NCBI GenBank assembly: GCA_965224675.1
Contig: CBDDAA010000002.1
Location: 558,001 to 622,000, forward strand
Source: UBA7957 sp965224675
GTDB lineage: Bacteria > Pseudomonadota > Gammaproteobacteria > Granulosicoccales > Granulosicoccaceae
DNA length: 64,000 nt
Direction of reading: 5' to 3'
The position numbers and the translations under genes were made by a program. Of this stretch, positions 19,301 to 26,143 are shown piece by piece (position 1 is the stretch's first letter; each line of letters begins with the position of its first letter). Below the pieces are notes generated by a model. It made no database searches. It worked only from the letters and a program-made list of their open reading frames with translations, and was not told the origin of the DNA.

Positions 19301-19622
19301 CTATGAACATAAAAAACACGATGGCTCACTACCCATTATTGGCGTAAACACATTTCTCAACCCCAATAAATCCGCAGAACAAACCAAAGTGGAACTCGCC
19401 CGCTCGACTGATGAAGAAAAGCAAAGCCAACTCAAACGCCTCGCCGCCTTCCAAAAGAAAAATCACGAACTGGCAGCCAGCGCAATAGAACGCGTACAAA
19501 AAGCGGCGATAAACAACCACAATATTTTTGCAGAACTGGTCAATGCGGTGCAGTACTGCTCACTGGGCCAGCTGACGAATGCGCTGTTTATTGTTGGGGG
19601 GAAATACCGCAGGAATATGTAA
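16344..19622 (+). CDS. icmF: Fused isobutyryl-CoA mutase
   Basis: Adenosylcobalamin-dependent mutase interconverting isobutyryl-CoA and n-butyryl-CoA, 1092 residues, the usual length for IcmF. An N-terminal B12-binding domain has the cobalt-ligand motif DGHDASIN (His33). It is followed by a MeaB-type GTPase chaperone domain (Walker A GTGGSGKS at 214-221). The C-terminal two thirds are the substrate-binding mutase barrel, with the IcmF-type active-site stretch PYTAGVFSFKREGEDPTRMF rather than the methylmalonyl-CoA mutase version. The fusion keeps chaperone and mutase together. It fits valine or isobutyrate metabolism alongside MmsA. Some IcmF enzymes also act on pivalyl- or isovaleryl-CoA. Confidence 0.95.
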   Translation: MHQTGSVISLNQPDSALKNKIRFVTAASLFDGHDASINIMRRILQSSGVEVIHLGHNRSVAEIVTTALQEDAHGIAVSSYQGGHVEFFKYMVDMLREKNGEDIRVFGGGGGVIIPEEINQLLDYGVTRIYSPADGQNMGLQGMIQDMIDRCSFHNNSNKKSSASIDEVLSGNWRALAKIITAIENNTLPQTTLKNILAETEKLEHAVPVIGITGTGGSGKSSLTDEIVRRFRLNHNDSLKIAIIAIDPTRKKTGGSLLGDRIRMNAIDHPNIYMRSLATRNTQGEVPSQLPDILSATKLAGFDFIIVETPGIGQGDAGIVPYCDISMYVMTPEFGAQSQLEKIDMLDFADIIAINKFDRKGSEDALRDVRKQVQRNREDFSKAAEEMPVYGTIASRFNDQGVSTLYQAILQSLYKHGFDSGTNTTEEQHTHDSDNNTIIVPTNRQRYLAEIAETIRDYKKTVYDQSRYARQRQQLSETKRMLLEAQATLPGELDELIEQHEQSLNPDANQLLENWPALKKRYLGKEFITQVRDREIHTHLTQQSLSGTAIRKVAVPSYEDHGEILKWLMLENLPGYFPYTAGVFSFKREGEDPTRMFAGEGDAFRTNQRFKNVSKNFAAKRLSTAFDSVTLYGHDPDIRPDIYGKIGNSGVSICTVEDMDALFDGFDLCEPTTSVSMTINGPAPIILAFYFNAAFKQQINKFKEKNNRAPTDSETDEIKAWTLSNVRGTVQADILKEDQGQNTCLFSTEFSLKLMGDIQEYFVGNNIRNFYSVSISGYHIAEAGANPISQLAFTLANGFTYVESYLARGMKIDEFAANLSFFFSNGMDPEYTVMGRVARRIWSTAMRFKYGASERSQKLKYHIQTSGRSLHAQEMDFNDIRTSLQALIAIYDNCNSLHTNAYDEAITTPSEESVRRALAIQLIINNEWGLSKNQNPNQGSFIIEELTELVEEAVLAEFENISERGGVLGAMETGYQRGKIQEESIYYEHKKHDGSLPIIGVNTFLNPNKSAEQTKVELARSTDEEKQSQLKRLAAFQKKNHELAASAIERVQKAAINNHNIFAELVNAVQYCSLGQLTNALFIVGGKYRRNM

Positions 19623-20246
19623 CAGTACCGGGTTATAACACTCGTTTGATAAAAACCACGGGGCATGTTTCCTTGCCTGCGTGGTTTCAATCCGCACACC
19701 CGACTGAGTACTCAGATCCGCTATAGGCGCATTACGAAACCCAAATGGCAGCTAGATAGAATCGATTTGAACAAACTTCAGCACATCCGTACCTTAGATC
19801 ATGACGGGACTTTCTCAGATTTACTTGACCACGTCTCTACAATTGACATATATACAATTGTATTGCATATTATCCGCATTATGCTGGCGGCATACACTTC
19901 ATAGCCCGGCGAAACACTCGTTAACACCACATAATCAGAGTAACGGGAAATGCCGATTAGTGATATCCCAATCCAGCGACTACGGCGTACGTATTCGTTA
20001 CATATATGTCAGCCGCCGTCTGTCAAAAGCCAAATTGGGTTGTATTACCCGCATAGTTATGAACGTTTTTCCTTCCTAACAGATTTATAACCGACACCTG
20101 TATTATTGCCAGAAGTTTATATGGCTGACACAGCACCTGATAAGGCTGAAGTTTGTCGATCGGCGGATCTGTGATCGGATGGCAGAGCCAGAATTTTAAT
20201 TCCACTTAAACAGCAACGTCTCAATACAGATGCTTACTTACATTGA
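19623..20246. other. Non-coding stretch between icmF and the distal end of the CRISPR array
   Basis: No convincing gene. The first bases hold a degenerate CRISPR repeat at about 19684-19706: GTTTCAATCC is identical to the repeat start, followed by GCACACCCGAC. The remaining ~540 bases show neither repeat periodicity nor protein motifs and may be eroded array or old mobile-element sequence. Confidence 0.4.
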
Positions 20247-20397
20247 GTTTCAATCCACGCACCCGCGATGGGTGCGACTCTGTGATCTCTGCATCCCATG
20301 CCTGCCAATGCGGGTTTCAATCCACGCACCCGCGATGGGTGCGACACCTTATGACACATAATCATCCATCTCCTTTTTAGTTTCAATCCACGCACCC
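20247..20397 (-). CRISPR. Distal part of the type I-C-like CRISPR array (2.5 repeats)
   Basis: Two full 32-base repeats at 20247-20278 and 20314-20345, with spacers of 35 and 34 bases, and the first 18 bases of a third repeat at 20380-20397. On the plus strand the repeat begins GTTTCAATCCACGCACCC and ends GATGGGTGCGAC. On the minus strand it ends in ATTGAAAC, as type I-C repeats do, so the array is read leftwards from the leader next to cas2. These are therefore the oldest spacers. The third repeat is cut by an IS3-family element. Confidence 0.95.
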
Positions 20398-20456
20398 CCC
20401 CTCTGTCAGGATATCTGTCGCCTCTATTATTAACCTTTATTGTTTGGGGGTTAACA

Positions 20457-20553
20457 TTGTGGGATTGCCGGTTGTTGGCGCATGGTAAGGAGCCCGTAGG
20501 GCGACTGGACATGCGCCAACAACCGGCGCACTGAAAATTAGCGATTCCCACAA
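20457..20553. repeat. Nested palindrome in the IS3 element upstream of the first transposase frame
   Basis: An 18-base perfect inverted repeat (GCCGGTTGTTGGCGCATG at 20467-20484, complement at 20510-20527) lies inside an 8-base inverted repeat (TTGTGGGA at 20457-20464, TCCCACAA at 20546-20553). A 25-base loop separates the inner arms. It could form a large hairpin in the transposase leader. Confidence 0.85.
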
Positions 20554-20573
20554 CTTGAAAATAGTTGATATTG

Positions 20574-21068
20574 ATGAATATGAAAACAAATTATACTGAC
20601 GCTTTTCGCCAACAGGCATTGCAAAAAGCATACTCCCGTGGCTCCCGTACTGTTATATCGGTGGCCGAAGAATTAAACATGAATCACTGGACACTCAAAA
20701 ACTGGATGACATCAAAAAATAAGAACAAGGTAAAACAAGGCAATAGTACCTCTAAAAGTCCCGCAAACTGGGGCTCTGCCGAACGACTCGATGCATTATT
20801 GACGACACATTCCATGGATGAACAGGCAGTCAACGCCTATTGTCGTAACAAAGGTATTTTTTCCCATCATTTAAAACAATGGCGAGAGGATTTTGAATCA
20901 GGTGCCTCCTCTTCATCGCCTCATCTTGCTGAGCTTCGTGACCTTAAATCAAGCCACAAAAACCTGCAAAGTGAATTGAACCGTAAGGAGAAGGCATTAG
21001 CTGAAGCAGCTGCCTTATTGGTATTGCAAAAAAAGTTCCAGGCGCTCTGGGAGGACAAGGAAGGATGA
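20574..21068 (+). CDS. IS3-family transposase OrfA
   Basis: Small DNA-binding protein of about 164 residues. An N-terminal helix-turn-helix (YTDAFRQQALQKAY to LKNWM) is followed by a C-terminal heptad-like region (LRDLKSSHKNLQSELNRKEKALAEAA) that in this family mediates multimerisation. No clear ribosome binding site is seen. ATG at 20574 is chosen over a TTG at 20565. The stop overlaps the start of OrfB by four bases, so here OrfB can be made by coupling, and a frameshifted OrfAB fusion is not required. Confidence 0.85.
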   Translation: MNMKTNYTDAFRQQALQKAYSRGSRTVISVAEELNMNHWTLKNWMTSKNKNKVKQGNSTSKSPANWGSAERLDALLTTHSMDEQAVNAYCRNKGIFSHHLKQWREDFESGASSSSPHLAELRDLKSSHKNLQSELNRKEKALAEAAALLVLQKKFQALWEDKEG

Positions 21069-22132
21069 TTCAGCTTCCAGAGCGCAAACTCATTTTAAAG
21101 TGGGTCAAGGAAGCCCTTATAGCCGGCGCCAGACTTCGCAAAGCCTGTGACATACTCGGTATCAGCCCGCGCACTCTTCAGCGTTGGCACAAGCCAGGAG
21201 AACTCGCCCCGGATGGTCGTAGCATGCATCAATTTGTACCGGCCAATAAACTCTCTCAGTGCGAACGCGAGCAGTTACTGCAAGTCATAAACTCAGAGAA
21301 ATTCGCTGATCTTGCGCCAACCCAGATCGTACCCATACTGGCGGAGCAAGGCCAGTATATTGCCTCTGAGTCGACTTTTTATCGCGTTTTGCGTGAAGAG
21401 AAGTTACTGCAACACCGTCAGGCCAGCCGACCTTCAACCAAAATTAAGAAACCTGAACCATTAACCGCTGATGGACCCAATCAACTGTACAGTTGGGATA
21501 TTACTTATTTACCACAATCCATCAAGGGTATGTTCTTTTATCTATACCTGTTTATGGATATCTTTAGCCGCAAGATCGTTGGTTGGCAGGTGTATGAACA
21601 TGAAAGCAGTGAACGGGCTTCTGAAATTATGATCGACATCGCGCAACGTGAGCGAATCAAACCTAAGCAGGTGATATTACATTCCGATAACGGAGGGCCG
21701 ATGAAGGGGGCGACCATGTTATCAACGCTACAGAAATTAGGCGTTGTACCCTCGTTTTCCCGGCCATCAGTGAGCAACGATAATCCATACTCCGAATCTT
21801 TATTCAGAACAATGAAATACTGCCATGAATACCCTGAGCAGCCCTTTTCTGATCTTGAAGAAGCGCGTATATGGGTAGGAAGTTTTGTTGCTTGGTACAA
21901 CCATCAACATCGCCATAGTGCGATTAAATTTGTTACTCCGGCGCAGCGTCATGCAGGTTTGGATGCAGGGATTCTAAAGCAGAGAAAAGAAGTCTATGAA
22001 GCTGCTAGAGCTGAAAATCCAGAGCGTTGGAGTGGTGAAACTCGTAACTGGTCACCAAAAACAAAGGAATTTTTAAACCCCGTAAATAGTACTGAAGTTA
22101 AGGAGGGTAGTCGTGTGAAAAAAGTGGCCTGA
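21065..22132 (+). CDS. IS3-family transposase OrfB (DDE integrase fold)
   Basis: Catalytic transposase of 355 residues with an N-terminal helix-turn-helix region and an rve-type DDE core. Likely acidic residues are in YSWDITYL, LHSDNGGPM and the Glu of NDNPYSESLFRTMKY. The frame is intact from start to stop, so the element may still move. It begins with ATG overlapping the OrfA stop (ATGA). Confidence 0.9.
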   Translation: MIQLPERKLILKWVKEALIAGARLRKACDILGISPRTLQRWHKPGELAPDGRSMHQFVPANKLSQCEREQLLQVINSEKFADLAPTQIVPILAEQGQYIASESTFYRVLREEKLLQHRQASRPSTKIKKPEPLTADGPNQLYSWDITYLPQSIKGMFFYLYLFMDIFSRKIVGWQVYEHESSERASEIMIDIAQRERIKPKQVILHSDNGGPMKGATMLSTLQKLGVVPSFSRPSVSNDNPYSESLFRTMKYCHEYPEQPFSDLEEARIWVGSFVAWYNHQHRHSAIKFVTPAQRHAGLDAGILKQRKEVYEAARAENPERWSGETRNWSPKTKEFLNPVNSTEVKEGSRVKKVA

Positions 22133-22169
22133 TTTTATAGCTTGAGGCGACAGATAGCTTGACAGCTAC

Positions 22170-23180
22170 CGCACCCGCGATGGGTGCGACAAATTTGATT
22201 TTTCTTGCATTGTGACTGGTCACGTTTCAATCCACGCACCCGCGATGGGTGCGACGCCAGCGACTGTAATGTTAATCCTCAATGGCTAGTTTCAATCCAC
22301 GCACCCGCGATGGGTGCGACTATGACTGGCTTTCTGACCAAACCTTCGCTAACAGGTTTCAATCCACGCACCCGCGATGGGTGCGACTTAAGTCGGATCT
22401 AATCCGTTATCAATGCGTTCCTGTTTCAATCCACGCACCCGCGATGGGTGCGACCCGTCCCCGGCACCGCCTTTACCGACGAACCCCAGTTTCAATCCAC
22501 GCACCCGCGATGGGTGCGACATTGAAAATTAGCGTCATATATATCGTATGACCTGTTTCAATCCACGCACCCGCGATGGGTGCGACTTTTTTCTCTCATG
22601 TTTCTTGCGCTTTTGTATTCGTTTCAATCCACGCACCCGCGGTGGGTGCGACATCCTGTAGCTTTGGTGAATCCTGTGGCTTTGGTGTTTCAATCCACGC
22701 ACCCGCGATGGGTGCGACTCTTGGTTGTGGATTATTACTATGGTTTAACATAGTTTCAATCCACGCACCCGCGATGGGTGCGACATTCTGACAGCAATGG
22801 TGAACATACGATTTCTGTGTTTCAATCCACGCACCCGCGATGGGTGCGACGTTTTGCTTGTATACTCTTTCCCGCGTTTCCCAAGTTTCAATCCACGCAC
22901 CCGCGATGGGTGCGACATACACCACATTGGAGAAATATATGCCTATCATGTTTCAATCCACGCACCCGCGATGGGTGCGACATTTTCATCCCATCACCAT
23001 AGCAATTGCTATTCAGTTTCAATCCACGCACCCGCGATGGGTGCGACTGCCTTCCATCATTCTGGCCAGCTTATGAGCAATGTTTCAATCCACGCACCCG
23101 CGATGGGTGCGACGAGGTTGTTGCAACGGGCACACTCAAACAAATAATGTTTCAATCCACGCACCCGCGATGGGTGCGAC
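22170..23180 (-). CRISPR. Leader-proximal part of the CRISPR array (15.5 repeats)
   Basis: The last 21 bases of the split repeat (22170-22190) are followed by fifteen full 32-base repeats starting at 22224, 22289, 22356, 22423, 22489, 22555, 22621, 22687, 22753, 22819, 22885, 22950, 23016, 23082 and 23149. Spacers are 33-35 bases. Repeats are identical apart from one A-to-G change in the copy at 22621. The end at 23180 adjoins the leader and cas2, so the newest spacer is 23114-23148. Near-perfect repeats suggest recent activity or recent loss of function. Confidence 0.98.
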
Positions 23181-23355
23181 TGTTCCATTCTAACCTATTG
23201 ATTGCACAGACTAAAACTTTTTCCTACCGCTAACCTCAACCCATCGTCCAAAATAACTTCCAAATTTTTAAAGAACAATAATTAATCTTAATATATTCAA
23301 GGTATTATCTACCCGCTAACCCGACTGGATTTGAATGAGCACTGAACGTTAGCGA
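23181..23355 (-). promoter_or_regulatory. CRISPR leader
   Basis: AT-rich, gene-free 175 bases between the first repeat and the cas2 stop codon, the expected site of the array promoter and of spacer integration. Two related motifs occur in it: CTACCGCTAACC at 23224-23235 and CTACCCGCTAACCC at 23309-23322. Confidence 0.7.
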
Positions 23356-23649
23356 TTACAAAATTAAAGGGTCTCGCAGCGAATCAGCTACCGACTTCGT
23401 ACCAAAATGCTCAACTCTCTGCCTGCCCTTTTTACCCAAAAAATAAAATCTCAGACTATCTTCGTCAGAGTTATATATTTCCATCAATTCATTTTTCAAC
23501 AAAGTAAACTGCGCTGGATCAACTTCACATTCAAATACTGAATTTTGTACCCGCATACCATAATCGAGGCAGGTTTTTGCAATGTTTCTCAAGCGTCGTC
23601 GTCCATGCAAAGTAGTAACACTGACATCATAAGTGATTAAAACAAGCAT
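23356..23649 (-). CDS. cas2: CRISPR adaptation protein Cas2
   Basis: Small metal-dependent nuclease-fold protein, 97 residues, which bridges two Cas1 dimers in the integrase complex. The ferredoxin-like start MLVLITYDVS carries the conserved Asp8. VQNSVFECEVD and the C-terminal beta strand are normal for type I-C Cas2. It follows cas1 by 16 bases and is the last gene before the leader. The frame appears intact. Confidence 0.95.
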   Translation of the reverse strand: MLVLITYDVSVTTLHGRRRLRNIAKTCLDYGMRVQNSVFECEVDPAQFTLLKNELMEIYNSDEDSLRFYFLGKKGRQRVEHFGTKSVADSLRDPLIL

Positions 23650-23665
23650 AGATTATCTCTTGGTA

Positions 23666-24682
23666 TTATTTCAGATAGTACGGTGGATACAGCTCGGTGT
23701 CACCGCGGATATGTCTGGCAAGCAGCATAGCCTGGCAATGAGGCAGCAATCCAATAGGCACGGCTTCCTGCAAATACGGGTGATTAATTTCTTCCTGCTT
23801 ACGGTCCTGCCAGGCAGTCAGAAATGTTTTTCTGGCATCGTCGCTAAGCCGAACAGCACCACTGGCTTCGGTGACAAAATCTTTCTTCTTGATTTGTTTT
23901 CGATTGATCTGGGTGAGCACAAATCGATCGGCCCAAGGTGCGCGAAATTCTTCCAACAAATCCAGTGCCAGACTCATTCGTCCTGGACGATCCTGGTGTA
24001 GGAAACCAACATAAGGGTCAAGCCCCACACCTTGCAACGCTGAAGCACACTCATGTGTAATCAGGGTGTAGGCGTAGGAAAGCAACGCATTAACCGGATC
24101 AGTGGGAGGTCGCCGGATTCGACCGCCAAACTTGAAATCCTGAACACGCAACAATTGCTGAAAAGTACCAAAATAATTGTTGGCAGCATCACCTTCTATA
24201 CCCATGCATTGCGGTATTGAATCAGCATGCTGAACCCGGCGCAAACTGGTAGCGAGCTTATCAACCGTATCAGATAAAACAGGATTATCACCATGATTGC
24301 GCAGCTCACGCATAAGTACTGATCGCCCGTTCGCTATTTTTGCCGCAACCATTAGTCGAGCAATGGAGACAGACTGGCCATTATCATCTGCCCAGCGATA
24401 CTGGGTCCGGCGCAGCAGAACATTTCCAGTTTGCTTACCTTGGACTCTTGCCAGAAATTTACCGTAATCCGTGTAAAATGCCAAGCCTATGCCCTGCTCA
24501 CCGCAGTACCCCATTAAAAAAGGTGATACCGTGACATTTCCAAAGCAAAGGATATTCGCAATTGTCAGAGCCGGGAACTGCGCTAACTTCTCACCACCCT
24601 GCTTGATTACAATGGTTTCACGCTCCTTGTGCAAGTAGGTTTTATCACGTGTGATATAGAGCGTGTTAAGCAGCTTCTTCAT
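23666..24682 (-). CDS. cas1: CRISPR integrase Cas1
   Basis: Spacer-integrating nuclease, 338 residues, matching type I-C Cas1 in length and in the start MKKLLNTLYITRDKTYLHKE. The likely metal ligands are Glu in GIEGDAANNYFG, His in VGFLHQDRPGR and Glu in LDLLEEFRAPW. All are present, so the protein should be active. The start overlaps the cas4 stop by 4 bases, implying coupled translation. Confidence 0.96.
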   Translation of the reverse strand: MKKLLNTLYITRDKTYLHKERETIVIKQGGEKLAQFPALTIANILCFGNVTVSPFLMGYCGEQGIGLAFYTDYGKFLARVQGKQTGNVLLRRTQYRWADDNGQSVSIARLMVAAKIANGRSVLMRELRNHGDNPVLSDTVDKLATSLRRVQHADSIPQCMGIEGDAANNYFGTFQQLLRVQDFKFGGRIRRPPTDPVNALLSYAYTLITHECASALQGVGLDPYVGFLHQDRPGRMSLALDLLEEFRAPWADRFVLTQINRKQIKKKDFVTEASGAVRLSDDARKTFLTAWQDRKQEEINHPYLQEAVPIGLLPHCQAMLLARHIRGDTELYPPYYLK

Positions 24683-25302
24683 AGGTCAAATAGCCCTTTG
24701 ATATAGTGGCCTGAATTATCATTGCGAAAAATACTCGGCTCACACAAATCCAACAGCGAGCAGGCACGACAGCGCTTTTTATTATCCGTCGGTGGTGGTG
24801 TTTTTCCTGAAGCCAGAATATCTCGTGCCTGAGCGATAGCAGTTATAGTCGTTTCGCGCAAAGCTTCATCAAGCAACACAGCTTCTCGTCGCCGGACTTC
24901 CCAGTACCAAATAGCACCTTGCTTGATGGTAGTCTCCCGCATTTCTTCGATACACAGCGCCTGGGCACAGAGCTGTATACGATCCCAATCCTGTACTTTT
25001 GGTTTACCGCGTTTGTATTCGACTGGGGTGTATATCGGCGGATCGCCCTGCTCTATCTCCAACAAATCCATCTTGCCGGATATACGATACCTGGACGATT
25101 GAATCAAAACACCGCGTTCAGATCGCACTCTACCTCGCTGCTCGGCCTCACCAGAATCAACTCGCTGGTGCAATAGTTGTCCCTCTGCGGTAAAACGATT
25201 CTCAGCCCAGACTTGCTCGATATGAATCAGAGCGAACTGGCGGGGACAAAAGGCAATGTGTTGCAGGGCGGAGATGAGAAGAGGTTGTTCAGTGTCTTCC
25301 AT
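24679..25302 (-). CDS. cas4: CRISPR adaptation exonuclease Cas4
   Basis: RecB-like nuclease with an iron-sulfur cluster, 207 residues, which trims prespacers and selects the PAM-proximal end with Cas1-Cas2. Cysteines for the cluster are in AFCPRQFAL near the N-terminus and CRACSLLDLC near the C-terminus. The nuclease core shows GKMDLLE and VEYKRGK. It belongs to the cas4-cas1-cas2 cassette typical of type I-C. Confidence 0.95.
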   Translation of the reverse strand: MEDTEQPLLISALQHIAFCPRQFALIHIEQVWAENRFTAEGQLLHQRVDSGEAEQRGRVRSERGVLIQSSRYRISGKMDLLEIEQGDPPIYTPVEYKRGKPKVQDWDRIQLCAQALCIEEMRETTIKQGAIWYWEVRRREAVLLDEALRETTITAIAQARDILASGKTPPPTDNKKRCRACSLLDLCEPSIFRNDNSGHYIKGLFDL

Positions 25303-25377
25303 GTGGTTAATTCATACTGTGAAAACTGCGTTGTGTATAGCTAAAATTTTTAAGATTCAGGCCGCTACTTCCTATTC

Positions 25378-25674
25378 TCATGATGTACCTCTATCGACCC
25401 AATAGTCTGGTTTTCTGTGCTGATGTGCAACTGCAATAATTAATATATGATCTGCTTCAATCGAGTACAACAGCTTGTAAGGGAATTTATGCAACAAGCA
25501 CTTGCGAATCTCTCCTCGCTCAACCGACCACAACATCGGGTACTCACCCACTCTTACTGCAGCCTTTTTCACTTCAGCCTTAAATTGTCGCCCCAAGCCA
25601 ATAAATTCCAATTCGTAAAAGCTAGCCGCATCATCAAGCTCATTCCTTGCGAGTTCAGTAAAAACTACATCCAT
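25378..25674 (-). CDS. ParE/RelE-family toxin
   Basis: A 98-residue protein of the ParE/RelE superfamily, with the fold's N-terminal helices (ARNELDDAASFYE) and C-terminal strands (IRKCLLHKFPYKLLYSIE, ILIIAVAHQHRKPDYW). Members either poison gyrase or cut mRNA on ribosomes; which applies here is unknown. It follows the antitoxin gene by two bases. The pair sits between cas3 and cas4 in the same orientation, so it may be co-transcribed with the cas genes. Confidence 0.88.
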   Translation of the reverse strand: MDVVFTELARNELDDAASFYELEFIGLGRQFKAEVKKAAVRVGEYPMLWSVERGEIRKCLLHKFPYKLLYSIEADHILIIAVAHQHRKPDYWVDRGTS

Positions 25675-25676
25675 TG

Positions 25677-25880
25677 CTAATCCTGAAATACGTCTTCCAT
25701 GGATAAGCCTTTTAATCGTTGTTCACGATAAGCTTTTAGCCTGGACTCAGCTTCTTCAGCCCATATTTTGTCCAACTTCTTATCGGGTTCATCCAGACTT
25801 TTTAATAAGCTCTCAACAATAAGAAAGCGTTCTTCTGGCCTGAGTGCCAATGCTTGTTCAAGGATTTTTTTGCTACTCAT
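25677..25880 (-). CDS. Addiction-module antitoxin (CHP02574-like)
   Basis: A 67-residue acidic, helical protein of the addiction-module component type, with ALALRPEERFLIVESLLKSLD followed by a charged C-terminal helix that should wrap the toxin. It is encoded directly before the toxin gene, the normal order. No separate DNA-binding domain is obvious. Confidence 0.82.
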   Translation of the reverse strand: MSSKKILEQALALRPEERFLIVESLLKSLDEPDKKLDKIWAEEAESRLKAYREQRLKGLSMEDVFQD

Positions 25881-26143
25881 TGTAATTTCCTCCGTTTGGT
25901 TTGCTATTGGTCAGGATTGGCTTTCAATAATCAGCCTTTTTCGGATTTGTTAGGTCATACTGTAGTTAAATCAGCAATCAATTAACTCAATACCATTTAG
26001 TGTCTCACTTTAATTCAATTCTACTCGATAATCACCAAAGCGACGAGCATACTCAACACAGAAGCTTTCTGTCATACCAACAGCGCCATAGTGCTCCTAA
26101 TAATTTTTAACTGATTAATTATAATTCCGGGCTGATTATAAAT

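Larger units (their letters stand above)
20398..22169 (+). mobile_element. IS3-family insertion sequence inside a CRISPR repeat
   Basis: The element has imperfect terminal inverted repeats (CTGTCAGGATATCTGTCGCC at 20403 onward and the complement of GACAGATAGCTTGACAG ending at 22165; 20 of 22 positions agree). It carries two overlapping transposase frames. CRISPR repeat sequence flanks both sides, and the 7 bases CGCACCC occur at both junctions. If these are the target duplication, four or five extra bases lie outside the inverted repeats. The ends are therefore approximate. Confidence 0.85.

Noticed and set aside
22205..23233. Several open frames (60-117 codons) on both strands within the array, with recurring FNPRTRDGCD-like or VAPIAGAWIET-like peptides
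   Set aside because: They are translations of the CRISPR repeat in different frames, with no ribosome binding sites.
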